Shown: positions 8,901-17,567 of the stretch, piece by piece
How the letters are laid out: each line of letters begins with the position of its first letter
Position numbering within the stretch: the stretch's first letter is position 1
Assembly (NCBI RefSeq): GCF_024207115.1
Contig: NZ_CP100128.1
Coordinates: 1,798,001 to 1,862,000 of the forward strand
Length of the DNA: 64,000 nucleotides
Reading direction: 5' to 3'
From: Chromobacterium sp. IIBBL 290-4
Lineage (GTDB): Bacteria > Pseudomonadota > Gammaproteobacteria > Burkholderiales > Chromobacteriaceae
Notes under the pieces: model-generated
The model's database searches: none
What the model was told of the DNA's origin: nothing
The model's input: the letters and a program-made list of their open reading frames with translations, nothing else
Position numbers and translations under genes: made by a program

Positions 8901-9295
8901 CGCCTTACGAGCATCTTTTATATGGGCATGAGATTTCGCTTTGTCAGCGATATTTTGAGATTATGGGGAGTGGGGCTATTTATCAATATGGGGTGGGAGG
9001 GTTCAATGGTAGTAACACTGTGTATGTTGGCATGCAGTGGAAAATAAGGAAGCGAGTCGCTCCCTCTGTTATGGCCTCGGCAGCGAGTAGCTTCACTATA
9101 TGGTCCTTCGCTACTAGTAATGTTGCTCCTTTGAAACTTGAATTTGCTCCGACGGTAGATGGAACGTTGATATCATTAGCTATATCAGGGGGGTGGGTGG
9201 GCAGGCAGCTTTGCTGGAGGATGGGACGGCGGGTGGCGGCACTGGTGGGTCGTGGATTGCAGCAGATGCCGAACTGTGAGAATTCTACAACTTAA
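5909..9295 (+). CDS. Very large modular tail fibre protein (fibre 2), probably frameshifted at its C-terminus
   Basis: As read this gives 1128 residues from the ATG at 5909 (GAGGA upstream). The N-terminus (FLKETNNWEAGIYQLETTDPVLAGP) and shaft parallel fibre 1. There are eight TLAGYGI repeats, and two copies of a module 'NNRSWA.AFRA.KG...GFAF..DGDTGLFAD', each ending SAYGALEDKFA or PAYGALEDKFA. A receptor-binding C-terminal half starts near residue 780 (RNKIINGAMRIDQR). A 9-G run at 8520-8528 lies inside this half. At a 6-G run (9188-9193) the current frame turns into basic non-family sequence (QLCWRMGRRVAALVGRG). One extra G would instead give VGGQAALLEDGTAGG...SWIAADAEL, a typical fibre ending. 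Confidence 0.8.
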   Translation: MAFLKETNNWEAGIYQLETTDPVLAGPDGIDNLQGKQLANRTVYLKDQIDQLANGKQAAGNAAKLSAARNIAMSGDGSWKVAFDGSGDAAAQMTLSNSGVTPGSYGQVTVDAKGRVTAARAIAADDVPALDWSKIASGKPTTLAGYGIADGASKGDLQSVVSGLVANAPANLNTLQELASAINNDAAYSATVDGKLQGKADKATTLAGYGITDAASKSDLKAIADGINSGKADKATTLAGYGIADGASKAELKAAIDGVVSGAPGALNTLQELAAALGNDANYAASMTKMLSGKAEKATTLAGYGITDGAPSSAVGNFKARVFLSAASGTALRLSPAQSGGIFELFDSTAFTVTLPSPVVDNQVFSFFNASGATAHSIQTIGGAIYNKGIASPSISLPPSSAVMLISDCSNWTVLFISATTLAGYGITDATSKDANNRSWANAFRANKGTPVNDDAALGFAFGLDGDTGLFADTSGSNANTGTNNLSLYIDSSKVFNVYRNGSIWTPAYGALEDKFASKADLKTAIDNVVAGAPGALNTLQELAAALGNDQNFAGTITNSLGSKADKATTLAGYGISDGASKSDLKTAIDGVVSGAPGALNTLQELAAALGNDANYAASMTKLLSGKADKATTLAGYGITDATSADANNRSWASAFRAKKGLPNGDESRTGFAFEADGDTGLFADGSGVSGSSALSMHIDSSKVFQVSRAGQIWSSAYGALEDKFAAKSSTLAGYGITNAFTKDEGAKVNGDVGRVFSVAAGAQGEHAVQLSQLYSSRNKIINGAMRIDQRLAGQMLTPTGTQSYIVDRWRFNYSQPGKLTFQQNLNAIVPPAGFTHYLGVTANTASALLETDYLSLVQVIEGNNVSDLAWGGVGAQPISLQFYVYASLTGKFSGALVNADGSRSYVFTYTISQAKAWTLIKLANIPGDVAGSWSMKGAGAGLNLVFNLGAGVGYQGIENSWNAGNKMASAGVVNLVNTAGAIFCVTGVQLEKGVACTPYEHLLYGHEISLCQRYFEIMGSGAIYQYGVGGFNGSNTVYVGMQWKIRKRVAPSVMASAASSFTIWSFATSNVAPLKLEFAPTVDGTLISLAISGGWVGRQLCWRMGRRVAALVGRGLQQMPNCENSTT
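8520..8528 (+). repeat. Poly-G tract of nine inside fibre 2
   Basis: Nine consecutive G residues lie in frame in the coding sequence for LAWGGVGAQP. A tract this long is prone to slipped-strand change, and each one-base change would truncate the fibre. Confidence 0.85.
9188..9193 (+). repeat. Poly-G tract of six at the fibre 2 frame break
   Basis: Six G residues precede T9194. Reading with seven G, or a -1 slip of the ribosome here, moves to the frame encoding VGGQAALLEDG...WIAADAEL and a TGA at 9277-9279. The frame without the slip runs on to a TAA at 9293-9295. Confidence 0.75.
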
Positions 9296-9304
9296 GGATA
9301 AACC

Positions 9305-9688
9305 ATGGCCCAGTATAAATTAACGGCTAGACCGGACATAGTTCTAAATATGGAAACGGGGGCAACGATTCCAGAGGGTGTTTGGCTTTGGAATCAATAT
9401 CAGGACTGGCTTGCAGCTGGCAATACGCCATTGCCTGTGGATCTGCCAGACAGAGGGCTGTTAGCGAGTCAAGTTCGCGTTCAGCGAGATTCTCATCTAT
9501 TCGCAACAGAATGGTTAGTCCAGCGCCATCGCGATGAAATTGACCTGGGTCGCCCTGCCACGCTTAATCAAGAGACGTTTAACCAACTGATGGCGTATCG
9601 CCAAGCCTTGCGCGATGTGCCGTTGCAAACAGGTTTTCCTGAACGAGTGGATTGGCCCAAGGTTCCGTCCTGTCATGGAATGAATTAG
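9305..9688 (+). CDS. Phage tail assembly chaperone for fibre 2
   Basis: This 127-residue protein begins nine bases after the fibre 2 stop, with AAGGA upstream. N-terminal residues 1-45 (PDIVLNMETGATIPEG, then WLWNQYQDWLAAGNTPLP) resemble the small variable part of fibre-associated proteins. Residues 60-120 (RDSHLFATEWLVQRHRDEID, then QLMAYRQALRDVP and a Trp-Pro end) are the pattern of the tail assembly chaperone family. It differs in type from the 192-residue assembly protein of fibre 1, which suggests that the two fibre modules have different origins. Confidence 0.8.
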   Translation: MAQYKLTARPDIVLNMETGATIPEGVWLWNQYQDWLAAGNTPLPVDLPDRGLLASQVRVQRDSHLFATEWLVQRHRDEIDLGRPATLNQETFNQLMAYRQALRDVPLQTGFPERVDWPKVPSCHGMN

Positions 9689-9751
9689 GTCCAGGATTTG
9701 AAGGATATTGGTTTGCGAAGAGTGGGTGGTAGTGTCGAGGTGTCCTCTCAG

Positions 9752-9775
9752 AGCCCTCTCCCGGAGGAGAGGGCT
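9752..9775. terminator. Stem-loop between prophage genes and efflux operon
   Basis: A nine-base perfect stem AGCCCTCTC / GAGAGGGCT has a six-base loop. It lacks a T-tract on either side, so termination strength is uncertain. It sits between two convergent genes. Confidence 0.4.
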
Positions 9776-9855
9776 TGGAGGCGCGGTGTTCGCGCCATTG
9801 CTTGGAGTGGTTTCTCTATATTGCCAAGCGTGGCGCGAGGGCATGGCGGATTAGC

Positions 9856-11256
9856 TTAAGGCTTACTCGCCTCCCACCCGCCGCCCAGCGCCTTGTAGAC
9901 GCTGATGGTGGCGTTGAGGCGGTCCAGCTTGGCGCTCACCAGGTTGAGCTGGGCCTGGAAGCTGCTGCGCTGCGCGTCCAGCACGTCCAGATAGCTGGCG
10001 TAGCCGTTGTCGTAGCGCAGGCCGGCCAGTTTGAGCGCGCGGTCCACAGCGTTCAGCTGGGTGGTTTGCGCGGCGACGATGTCGCGGGAGGTGCTGTTGG
10101 CGGCGAGCGCGTCCAGCGCGTCCTTGAACGCCGTTTGCACCGTCTTCTGGTATTGCGCCAGCGCCTGCTTCTGGACGGCGCTGGCGGCGTCCACGTTGTA
10201 GCCGGTGGCGCCGAAGTTGAAGATGGGCGCGGCGGCGTTGCCGGCGAAGCTCCAGGTGCGGGTGGCGCTGGTGAACAGGCTGTCCAGCGACAGGCTTTGC
10301 GACCCCAGCGCGCCGGTCAGGCTGATGCTGGGGAAGTAAGCCGCCTTGGCCACGCCGATGCGGGCGTTGGCGGCGATCAACTGCTGCTCGCTGGACGCCA
10401 CGTCCGGCCGGCGCTCCAGCAGGCTGGAGGGCAGGTTGGCCGGCACGTCCGGCGGCGTGGCCAGGCTGTTGATGTCCTTGCCGCGTTGCAGATTGCCATC
10501 CGCCAGCTGCTTGGGGCTATGGCCCAGCAGCACGCCCAGCGCTGTTTCGGTCTGCTCCAGCGAGCGGGCGATCTGCGGCACGGAAGCGCGCGCCGCTGCG
10601 GCTTCGGCTTCGGCCTGGCGCTGTTCCAGCTCGGAGATCAGGCCGCCGTGAAAGCGCTTGGTTTGCAGGCGCAGCGATTCCTCGCGGCTTTGCAGCGTGC
10701 GCTTGGCGATGTCCAGCTGGGCGTCGAAGGCGCGCAGCTGGAAGTAGGTCTGCGCCACTTGCGCGCTCAGGGCCAACTGGGCCGCGTCGCGGTCGTAGCG
10801 GCTGGCCGCGTAGCTGGCGCGGGCCGCTTCGTTGCTGCGGCGCAGCTTGCCCCACAGGTCCAGCTCCCACGCCGCCGTCAGGTTGGCGACGCGGACATCG
10901 TTGACCAGCGGCGCGCCGGGGCTGGCCAGCTGGCTGGAGCTGCGGCCGCTCTGGTAGCCGGCGTTGGCGTTAAGCGCCGGCAGCAGCGCGGCGCGGGCGA
11001 TGCCAGCCTGGGCGGCGGCTTGCTCGACGCGGGCGGCGGCCAGTTGCAGGTCGGCGTTGTTTTTCAGCGCCTCGGCGATCAGCTGGTTCAGCGTAGCGTC
11101 GTCGAAGCGCTGCCACCAGTCGGCGCTGAGCGCCGGGTTTGGCGCGCCGGCCTGGGCGGCCGGCAGCTCGACCTTGGGCCGGCTGTAGTCGGGGCCCACC
11201 GCGCAGGCCGACAGCGCCAGCGCGACGGCGGCGGGTATCAGGGCGCGCTTAAGCAT
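9856..11256 (-). CDS. RND efflux outer-membrane lipoprotein (OprM/NodT type)
   Basis: This 466-residue outer-membrane channel subunit of a tripartite pump starts [20 protein letters not shown], with lipobox LSAC giving a lipidated Cys near residue 18. [14 protein letters not shown] and two halves of long helices follow, as in the TolC/OprM fold (duplicated helical hairpins, e.g. [17 protein letters not shown] and [16 protein letters not shown]). The end KALGGGWE is a family signature. The start overlaps the end of the transporter gene by eight bases, so translation is coupled. It is the last gene of the operon. Confidence 0.93.
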   Translation of the reverse strand: MLKRALIPAAVALALSACAVGPDYSRPKVELPAAQAGAPNPALSADWWQRFDDATLNQLIAEALKNNADLQLAAARVEQAAAQAGIARAALLPALNANAGYQSGRSSSQLASPGAPLVNDVRVANLTAAWELDLWGKLRRSNEAARASYAASRYDRDAAQLALSAQVAQTYFQLRAFDAQLDIAKRTLQSREESLRLQTKRFHGGLISELEQRQAEAEAAAARASVPQIARSLEQTETALGVLLGHSPKQLADGNLQRGKDINSLATPPDVPANLPSSLLERRPDVASSEQQLIAANARIGVAKAAYFPSISLTGALGSQSLSLDSLFTSATRTWSFAGNAAAPIFNFGATGYNVDAASAVQKQALAQYQKTVQTAFKDALDALAANSTSRDIVAAQTTQLNAVDRALKLAGLRYDNGYASYLDVLDAQRSSFQAQLNLVSAKLDRLNATISVYKALGGGWEASKP

Positions 11257-14200
11257 CTGCGTTTCCTCCGGCCTCGGCGTTTTGCTGAGGCTTGTTCTGT
11301 TTGCTGAGCTTCATGATCAGAATGAAGAACAGCGGAATGAAGAAGGTGGCGATGAAGGTGGCCGACAGCATGCCGCCGATCACGCCGGTGCCGATGGAGT
11401 GTCGGCTGGCGGAGCCGGCGCCGCTGGAAATGGCCAGCGGCACGCAACCCAGCACAAAGGCGAGCGAGGTCATCACGATGGGGCGGAAGCGCAGGCGGGC
11501 CGCTTCCAGCGCGGCATCCATCGCATCCAGCCCTTCTTCCATCTTTTGCACCGCGAACTCCACGATCAGGATGGCGTTCTTGGCCGACAGGCCGATCAGG
11601 GTCACCAGCGCCACCTGGAAGTACACGTCGTTGGCCAGGCCGCGCAGCCAGTTGGCCATCAGCGCGCCGAACACGGCGAAGGGCACCGCCATCAGCACCG
11701 AGATCGGCAGACTCCAGCGTTCGTATTGCGCCGCCAGGATCAGGAACACCATGATCATGCCGAAGCCGAACACCAGGGCGGATGAGCCGCTGGTGGATTT
11801 CTCCTGGAAGGCCGAGCCGGTCCAGGCCAGGGTATAGCCCTCGGGCAGCGTTTCGCGCGCCGCGTCTTCCAGCGCCGCCAAGGCCTGGCCCGAGCTATAG
11901 CCCGGCGCCGGGCCGCCCACCACCTTGGCCGCCGGGAACACGTTGAAGCGTTCCAGGGTTTCCGGACCGGTGGTCTGCTCGATGTTCACCAGCGCAGTCA
12001 GCGGGATCATCTGGCCGGCTTGCGAACGCACGTAGACATTGCGCAGATCGTCCACCTTGGTGCGGAACGGCGCTTCAGACTGCAGCTGCACGCGGAAGGT
12101 GCGGCCGAACTTGTTGAAGTCGTTCACGTACAGCGCGCCGAAGGTGCTCTGCATGGTGTCGAACACGCTGTTCACCGGCACGCCCAGCGCCTTGGCCTTG
12201 CTGCGGTCCAGCTTGACGAAGACCTGCGGTACGCTGGCGGAGAAGGTGGTTTGCACCCCCTTCAGTTCCGGGCGCTTGGCGGCGGCGGCCACCAGTTTCT
12301 TGGTGATCTCGCCCAGCTCGGCCGGCGTGCGGCCGGCGCGGTCCTGCACATAGGCCTCGAAACCGCCGGTGTTGGACATGCCGGAGATCGGCGGCGGGTT
12401 GAAGGCCAGTACGATGCCGTCGTTGATGCCCATCATGCCTTTGCCGAACACGTCTTTCACCACCGCCATCGACGACAGCTGCGGGCTCTTGCGTTCATCC
12501 CAAGGCTTGAGAATGATGAAGGACACGCCGGCGTTGGACTTGTTGCCGCCGGTGAGGATGTCGAAGCCGGCGAAGGTCATCCGGTCCTTTATCGCCGGGT
12601 TCTTGGCCATCATGGCGTCCAGCTTGTCCATGGTGTCGGCGGTGCGGGTCAGCGAGGCGCCGTCCGGCAGGAAGGCCGCGGCCAGGATGTAGCCCTGGTC
12701 TTCGTCCGGCGCCAGGCTGGTCGGGATGATGCGGAACAGGCCGGCCGAGGTGGCGATCAGGCCGCCGAACAGCAGCACGGACAGCACGGCGCGCTTGTTG
12801 ATGAAGGCCACGCCCTTGGCGTAACGGCTGGTCAGGCGGTCGAAACGGTTGTTGAACCATTCAAAGAAACGGTTCTGATGCTGGTGTTCCGACTTGAGGA
12901 TCAGCGCGCACAGCGCCGGCGTCAGCGTCAGCGCCACGATGCCGGAGATCACCACCGATACGGCGATGGTCATCGCGAACTGCTTGTACATCTGGCCGGC
13001 GATGCCGCCGAGGAAGGCCACCGGAATGAATACCGAGCACAGCACCAGCACGATGGCCACCAGCGCGCCGGAGACTTCCTGCATCGCCTTGAAGCTGGCC
13101 TCGCGCGGCGACAAGCCTTCCTGCGTCATCAGGCGCTCGACGTTCTCCAGCACCACGATGGCGTCATCCACCACGATGCCGATGGCCAGCACCAGGCCGA
13201 ACAGCGTCAAGGTGTTGATGGTGAAGCCGAACATATACATGCCGGCAAAGGTGCCGATGATGGATACCGGCACCGCCAGGCAGGGGATCAGCGTGGCGCG
13301 CCAGTTCTGCAGGAACAGGAATACCACCAGGAATACCAGCAGCATGGCTTCGCCCAGCGTGTGGTACACCTCCTTGATGGACACTTCCACGAACTTGGTG
13401 GTGTCGTAGGGAATGCCGAAGGACAGGCCTGTCGGGAAACCCTTGGACAGGCGCTGCATCTCGCTTTCCACCGCCTGCGCGGTGGCCAGCTGGTTGGCGC
13501 CCGGCGCCAGGAAGATGCCGATCGGAATGGTGGCCTTGCCGTTGTGCTTGCCGTGGAAGTCATAGGACAGCGCGCCCAGTTCCACGCGGGCCACATCCTT
13601 CAGCTTCACCGACGAGCCGTCCGGATTGGCGCGGATGATGATGTTTTCAAACTCTTCCGGTTCGGACAGGCGGCCCTGGGTGGTCACGGTGTAGGTGAAC
13701 TCCAGTTTTTCCTGGGTGGGCTGCGCGCCCAGCTTGCCGGCGGCGAATTGCGAGTTCTGCTCGCGGATGGCGGCGGCCACGTCGCTGGGGGTCAGCTTGA
13801 GCTGGGCCAGCTTGTCCGGGCGCAGCCAGATCCGCATCGAGTAGTCCTGGCCGGCGAAGTTGACCACATCGCCCACGCCCGGCACCCGCTTCAGCTCGTC
13901 CACCACGTTCAACAGCGCGTAGTTGCTGATGAACAGCGTGTCGTGGCTGTTGTCGGGCGAGAATAGCGAGATCACCTGCAAGATGGTGGCCGACTTTTTG
14001 CGCACGTTCACGCCTTGGCGGCGCACTTCTTCCGGCAGCTGCGACAGCACCGATTGCACGCGGTTGTTGACGTTGATGGTGGCCTGGTCGGGGTTGGTGC
14101 CGATCTTGAACGATACGCTCAGCGACAGCGTGCCGTTGCTGGCGCTGTTGGACTGCACGTAGAGCATGTCGTCCACGCCGTTGATCGCCTGTTCCAGCGG

Positions 14201-14392
14201 CGCGGCCACGGTGTTGGCGATCACTTCGGCGGAGGCGCCCGGATAGCTGGCGGTGACGTTCACCACCGGCGGCACGATTTCAGGGTACTGCTGGATGGGC
14301 AGCGCCTTGATGGCGGCCAGACCCGCCAGCATGATCACGATGGAGATCACGCTGGCGAAGATCGGTCGCCGGATGAAGAAAGCGGAAAACAT
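11249..14392 (-). CDS. RND multidrug efflux transporter, HAE1 family (AcrB/MexB-like)
   Basis: This 1047-residue inner-membrane proton antiporter begins [20 protein letters not shown], typical of HAE1 pumps. It has two copies of six transmembrane helices with large periplasmic loops. The transmembrane motif [20 protein letters not shown] contains the paired aspartates used for proton relay. The length equals AcrB and MexB (about 1046-1049). It lies between its adaptor (19-base gap) and its channel. The partner subunits and the divergent TetR gene with an AcrR-like operator point to export of hydrophobic drugs, bile-salt-like compounds or dyes. The exact substrate cannot be read from sequence. 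Confidence 0.95.
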   Translation of the reverse strand: MFSAFFIRRPIFASVISIVIMLAGLAAIKALPIQQYPEIVPPVVNVTASYPGASAEVIANTVAAPLEQAINGVDDMLYVQSNSASNGTLSLSVSFKIGTNPDQATINVNNRVQSVLSQLPEEVRRQGVNVRKKSATILQVISLFSPDNSHDTLFISNYALLNVVDELKRVPGVGDVVNFAGQDYSMRIWLRPDKLAQLKLTPSDVAAAIREQNSQFAAGKLGAQPTQEKLEFTYTVTTQGRLSEPEEFENIIIRANPDGSSVKLKDVARVELGALSYDFHGKHNGKATIPIGIFLAPGANQLATAQAVESEMQRLSKGFPTGLSFGIPYDTTKFVEVSIKEVYHTLGEAMLLVFLVVFLFLQNWRATLIPCLAVPVSIIGTFAGMYMFGFTINTLTLFGLVLAIGIVVDDAIVVLENVERLMTQEGLSPREASFKAMQEVSGALVAIVLVLCSVFIPVAFLGGIAGQMYKQFAMTIAVSVVISGIVALTLTPALCALILKSEHQHQNRFFEWFNNRFDRLTSRYAKGVAFINKRAVLSVLLFGGLIATSAGLFRIIPTSLAPDEDQGYILAAAFLPDGASLTRTADTMDKLDAMMAKNPAIKDRMTFAGFDILTGGNKSNAGVSFIILKPWDERKSPQLSSMAVVKDVFGKGMMGINDGIVLAFNPPPISGMSNTGGFEAYVQDRAGRTPAELGEITKKLVAAAAKRPELKGVQTTFSASVPQVFVKLDRSKAKALGVPVNSVFDTMQSTFGALYVNDFNKFGRTFRVQLQSEAPFRTKVDDLRNVYVRSQAGQMIPLTALVNIEQTTGPETLERFNVFPAAKVVGGPAPGYSSGQALAALEDAARETLPEGYTLAWTGSAFQEKSTSGSSALVFGFGMIMVFLILAAQYERWSLPISVLMAVPFAVFGALMANWLRGLANDVYFQVALVTLIGLSAKNAILIVEFAVQKMEEGLDAMDAALEAARLRFRPIVMTSLAFVLGCVPLAISSGAGSASRHSIGTGVIGGMLSATFIATFFIPLFFILIMKLSKQNKPQQNAEAGGNADA

Positions 14393-14411
14393 GTGTCAGG
14401 TTCCCCCTGGC

Positions 14412-15593
14412 TTACTGCTGGGCGGCCGGCGCGCTGGCGTCGGCCTGGTACGGGTGCGGTTTCACCGCGGCGCCCGGACGCAGCTTGATGATATTGTCGA
14501 CAACCACTTGATCGCCGGCTTTCAGGCCCTGCTCAACCAACACGTCCAGCCCCACTTCCTGCGAAGTGGCGATGGGGCGGGGCGCGACCTTGCCGTCGGC
14601 GCCGACCACCCACACCATCTTGCCTTGCTGCGTGGTCAGCACCGCGCGCTGCGGCACGGTGATGGCGGCGGTGCGCACCGCGCCCTTCAGCTGCACGCGG
14701 ACGAACTGGCCGGGCAGGATGCCGCCTTGCGGATTGGCGAAGGTGGCGCGCGAGCGGATGGTGCCGGTGGTGGCGTCCACCAGGCTGTCGGTGAAGTTCA
14801 GGTGGCCGGTCTTGCCGTACATGCTGCCGTCCGGCAGCTTGAGCTGCACCTCGAAACCGCCGCCATTGGCCAGTTTCAGCTTGCCGCTGTGCTGCATCTT
14901 GCGCAGGTTCAGCATGTCGCTGTCGGACATGCTGAAGTTGACGTAGATCGGGTCCAGCTGCGAGATCTTGGTCAGCAGGCTGGCGTCGGCGCTGGTGGCC
15001 ACCAGGCTGCCCTCGGAGCGGGCTTCCTGGCTGGTGATGCCGGAAATCGGCGCGGTGACGCGGGTGTAGCCCAGATTGATCTGGGCTTGCTCCACCTGGG
15101 CCTGGGCGGCGGCGACCGATGCCTTGGCGGCGGTGTAGGCGGCCTGGGCGTCGTCGCGGTCTTTCTGGCTGACGGCGTTTTCCTTGAACAGCGGCATCAC
15201 CCGGTCGTAGTCCTGCTTGGTGCGCGACAGCTGCGACTGCTGCACCTGCAGATTCGCTTTGGCCTGGTCCAGCGCGGCCTTGAACGGCTCGGGATCGATC
15301 TGGAACAACAGGTCGCCGGCCTTGACCGGTTTGCCTTCGGTGTAGGAGCGCTTTTGCAGAATGCCGCCGACACGGGCGCGCACTTCCACTTCGCGCGAGC
15401 CGGCCGCCTGGCCGACGTATTCATAGGTGACCGGCACATTGGCGGGCTGCACGGCGAGCACTGCCACCGGCACCGGCGGCATGGCGGCGCCGGCCTGGGC
15501 GTCAGGCTTCTGGCCGCAGGCCGCCAGGCTGGCGGCGATGGCGCCGAGCAGCAGGCCGCGTGTGGCGCGCGGCAGTAAATCTTTTCCTTGCAT
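14412..15593 (-). CDS. RND efflux periplasmic adaptor lipoprotein (AcrA/MexA-like)
   Basis: The 393-residue adaptor joins the pump to the outer-membrane channel. Signal peptide and lipobox (GLLLGAIAASLAACGQK) place a lipidated Cys near residue 26. The lipoyl half-motif EVEVRARVGGILQKRSYTEG, a coiled-coil hairpin (residues 100-175, LQVQQSQLSRTKQDYDRVM...), the second lipoyl half (NLGYTRVTAPISGITS) and the beta-barrel segment IRSRATFANPQGGILPGQFV follow in family order. It is the first gene of the operon, about 215 bases from the TetR operator, implying a long leader. Confidence 0.94.
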   Translation of the reverse strand: MQGKDLLPRATRGLLLGAIAASLAACGQKPDAQAGAAMPPVPVAVLAVQPANVPVTYEYVGQAAGSREVEVRARVGGILQKRSYTEGKPVKAGDLLFQIDPEPFKAALDQAKANLQVQQSQLSRTKQDYDRVMPLFKENAVSQKDRDDAQAAYTAAKASVAAAQAQVEQAQINLGYTRVTAPISGITSQEARSEGSLVATSADASLLTKISQLDPIYVNFSMSDSDMLNLRKMQHSGKLKLANGGGFEVQLKLPDGSMYGKTGHLNFTDSLVDATTGTIRSRATFANPQGGILPGQFVRVQLKGAVRTAAITVPQRAVLTTQQGKMVWVVGADGKVAPRPIATSQEVGLDVLVEQGLKAGDQVVVDNIIKLRPGAAVKPHPYQADASAPAAQQ

Positions 15594-15932
15594 GGTATCG
15601 AATCCTCAAAAGGGCAGAATCGCTAGGTAAGGCTGGTTTTAGTTGGTATGGGGTAAAAATCTTTGCGGCATGCCGTCCGGTCTGGATCCTGGATTATCGC
15701 ACGTTAATGCTATTGTCATTCGTTTTCATGTCTATCCTAAGCAGAAGTCGGCTCGCGCTCAGTCTGCTTCAGTATGGTTTGGATAAGACCGACCGGAAAT
15801 GTCGGGTATTTTACATACATGCGCGCATGTATGTAAAATGGAGAATATGGTTGTTCGGGTGCGAACACAGATCGGATTGACCGTGTTTTAACGGTAAAAT
15901 TCATTTACTAGTACTAGCGCAAAGATTAAGGA
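15594..15932. promoter_or_regulatory. Divergent control region of the efflux operon
   Basis: This 339-base intergenic region separates the adaptor gene (minus) from the TetR gene (plus). Its main element is the palindrome at 15808-15839. From there to the adaptor start runs an AT-richer leader of about 215 bases. On the plus strand a weak TTGACC at 15877-15882 could add a second promoter for the TetR gene. No riboswitch or attenuator fold was recognised. Confidence 0.55.
15808..15839. promoter_or_regulatory. AcrR-type operator, perfect 32-bp palindrome with symmetric promoters
   Basis: All 16 base pairs of the dyad match around the axis at 15823/15824. The core TACATACAT-(6)-ATGTATGTA is the same half-site as the known E. 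coli AcrR operator. On the plus strand TTTACA (15810-15815) and TAAAAT (15834-15839) are spaced by 18 bases. By symmetry the same -35/-10 pair exists on the minus strand. One repressor dimer pair here could therefore shut both promoters. Confidence 0.85.
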
Positions 15933-16580
15933 ATGGCACGGAAGACACGCGAAGAGGCGGAACAGACGCGGCAGTTGTTGCTGGATGCGGCCGAGCAGAT
16001 GTTCAGCGAGCATGGCGTGGCCAGCACCACGCTGGCCGAGATCGCTACGGCGGCGGGCCTGACGCGCGGCGCGGTGTACTGGCATTTCCAGAACAAGCTG
16101 GACCTGTACCGCGCCATGCTGGACCGGGTGTCGCCGCCTTTTGACGATATCCGCGCCCAATTGGTGGAAGTGGCGCAGAAGGACCCGGCGCAGGCGCTGT
16201 GGGGTCATAGCCACAGGCTGCTGATGTTGTTGCAGGACAATCCGCAAGTGCGGCGCATCTTGATGATTCTGTTCATGCGCAGCGAGCATGTGGGCGAACT
16301 GGCGCCCATCCATGAGGAATGCGTGGCGCGGATGCATGAAATCCGCGGCCTGTTGCGCCAGGTGATCGTCGATGCCAAGGCGCGCGGCCAGGCTTTCGAC
16401 TATGTCGAGCCGGACGAAGCGGCGGTGGCCTTGCAGTCGCTGCATGAGGGCTTGTTCAACCGCGCGCTGACTGTGGAAAACTGCTTTAACGAAGGCCTGT
16501 CGGTCAGCCGACTGTTGCAATATTTCTACCGCGGGGTTTTCACGCCGCAAGTGATGGAACAACTTTTCCCAAGTCGCTGA
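15933..16580 (+). CDS. TetR-family repressor of the efflux operon (AcrR/TtgR-like)
   Basis: This 215-residue regulator has an N-terminal helix-turn-helix at residues 10-57, with RQLLLDAAEQMFSEHGVAST, then LAEIATAAGLTRGAVYWHF. This is very close to the AcrR/TtgR/MtrR class, including the GVYWHF-like recognition helix. The C-terminal 150 residues form the ligand-binding and dimer domain. It is divergent from the pump genes, and the intervening palindrome has the AcrR half-site, so local repression and autoregulation are well supported. The ATG at 15933 follows TTAAGGA. Ligands are unknown. Confidence 0.93.
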   Translation: MARKTREEAEQTRQLLLDAAEQMFSEHGVASTTLAEIATAAGLTRGAVYWHFQNKLDLYRAMLDRVSPPFDDIRAQLVEVAQKDPAQALWGHSHRLLMLLQDNPQVRRILMILFMRSEHVGELAPIHEECVARMHEIRGLLRQVIVDAKARGQAFDYVEPDEAAVALQSLHEGLFNRALTVENCFNEGLSVSRLLQYFYRGVFTPQVMEQLFPSR

Positions 16581-16594
16581 GCCAGCGCTATAAT
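16566..16594 (+). promoter_or_regulatory. Sigma-70-like promoter for the ABC transporter-ibaG-murA unit
   Basis: TTCCCA at 16566-16571 and a perfect TATAAT at 16589-16594 are spaced by 17 bases, beginning inside the last codons of the TetR gene. Confidence 0.55.
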
Positions 16595-16605
16595 TGCGCT
16601 TTTTT
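16584..16605 (+). terminator. Terminator of the TetR gene overlapping the next promoter
   Basis: AGCGC-TATAATT-GCGCT is followed by six T residues, right after the TetR stop. The loop contains the -10 box of the downstream promoter. Confidence 0.55.
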
Positions 16606-16664
16606 CTCAAGCCACTAGCCTTGCCCCGCGATGGCGGCATAACGCTGGCGGCGTCATGGTCTTC

Positions 16665-17567
16665 ATGTCCCACGCAATCGAAATCGAGGCCGTCAGCAAA
16701 CGCTACGGCCAGCTGCAGGCGCTGGATAAGGTGAGCTTCACCGTCGAGCCCGGCGAATTCTTCGCGCTGCTCGGCCCCAACGGCGCGGGCAAGACCACGC
16801 TGATCTCGGCGCTGGCCGGTTTGGCGCGTCCCGACAGCGGCGCCATCCGCGTCATGGGCCACGACGTGGTGGGCGATTTCCGCCAGGCGCGGCGCGCCCT
16901 CGGCGTGGTGCCGCAGGAGCTGGTGTTCGATCCCTTCCTGTCGGTGCGCGAAACGCTGCGCTTCCAGTCCGGCTACTTCGGCCTGTCCCGCAACGATGCC
17001 TGGATAGACGAAATGCTGGATAAGCTGGGCCTGGCCGACAAGGCCGACAGCAATATGCGCGCGCTGTCCGGCGGCATGAAGCGCCGGGTGATGGTGGCGC
17101 AGGCGCTGGTGCACCGGCCGCCCGTGGTGGTGCTGGACGAGCCCACCGCCGGGGTGGACGTGGAGCTGCGCCAGAGCTTGTGGGCCTTTGTGCAGGAGCT
17201 GAACCGCGCCGGCACCACCATCGTGCTGACCACCCACTATCTGGAAGAGGCCGAAACGCTGTGCGGCCGCATCGCCATGCTGAAAAAGGGCAAGCTGCTG
17301 GCCTTGGAGAACAAGGACAAGCTGCTGGCGCATAGCGCGCGCCGCGAAGTGGCGGTCAAACTGTCCGCCGCGCTGCCCGCCAGCCTGGCCGCGCGCAAGC
17401 TGCGCGAGGAAGATGGCCGCATCGTGCTGCAATTGGCCGATCTGTCCGAGCTGGAAGGCGTGCTGGCCGAGCTGCGCCAGGCCCGGGTGGAAGTGCGCGA
17501 ACTGAACGTAGTGGAGACCGATCTGGAAAGCGTCTTCGTCAAGATGATGAACGGAGGCGCGGCATGA
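16665..17567 (+). CDS. ABC-2 type transporter ATPase (YadG-like)
   Basis: This 300-residue ATP-binding subunit has Walker A GPNGAGKTT (about residues 36-44), signature LSGGMKRR, Walker B VVVLDEPTAGVD and switch His in TTHYLEEAE. The C-terminal 70 residues carry the short regulatory extension seen in ABC-2 exporters (REVAVKLSAALPASL). Two in-frame ATGs (16656 and 16665) exist and neither has a clear ribosome binding site; the second gives the usual MSHAIEIEAVSKRYG start. It ends ATGA-overlapped with the permease. The YadGH family is of unknown substrate; linkage to murA suggests envelope work. Confidence 0.9.
   Translation: MSHAIEIEAVSKRYGQLQALDKVSFTVEPGEFFALLGPNGAGKTTLISALAGLARPDSGAIRVMGHDVVGDFRQARRALGVVPQELVFDPFLSVRETLRFQSGYFGLSRNDAWIDEMLDKLGLADKADSNMRALSGGMKRRVMVAQALVHRPPVVVLDEPTAGVDVELRQSLWAFVQELNRAGTTIVLTTHYLEEAETLCGRIAMLKKGKLLALENKDKLLAHSARREVAVKLSAALPASLAARKLREEDGRIVLQLADLSELEGVLAELRQARVEVRELNVVETDLESVFVKMMNGGAA

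Noticed and set aside
2693..9295. Diversity-generating retroelement acting on the tail fibres
   Set aside because: No reverse transcriptase gene and no template/variable repeat pair with adenine-specific changes were seen in the window.
12020..13966. Long plus-strand frame opposite the RND transporter (and 9775-11307 opposite the channel gene)
   Set aside because: His/Gly/Arg/Gln-rich antisense shadow of strongly coding GC-rich genes, with no domain resemblance.
15888..17432. Minus-strand frame of 514 codons across the TetR and ABC ATPase genes
   Set aside because: It crosses two well-supported genes and their promoter, and consists of His/Gln/Arg-rich shadow sequence.
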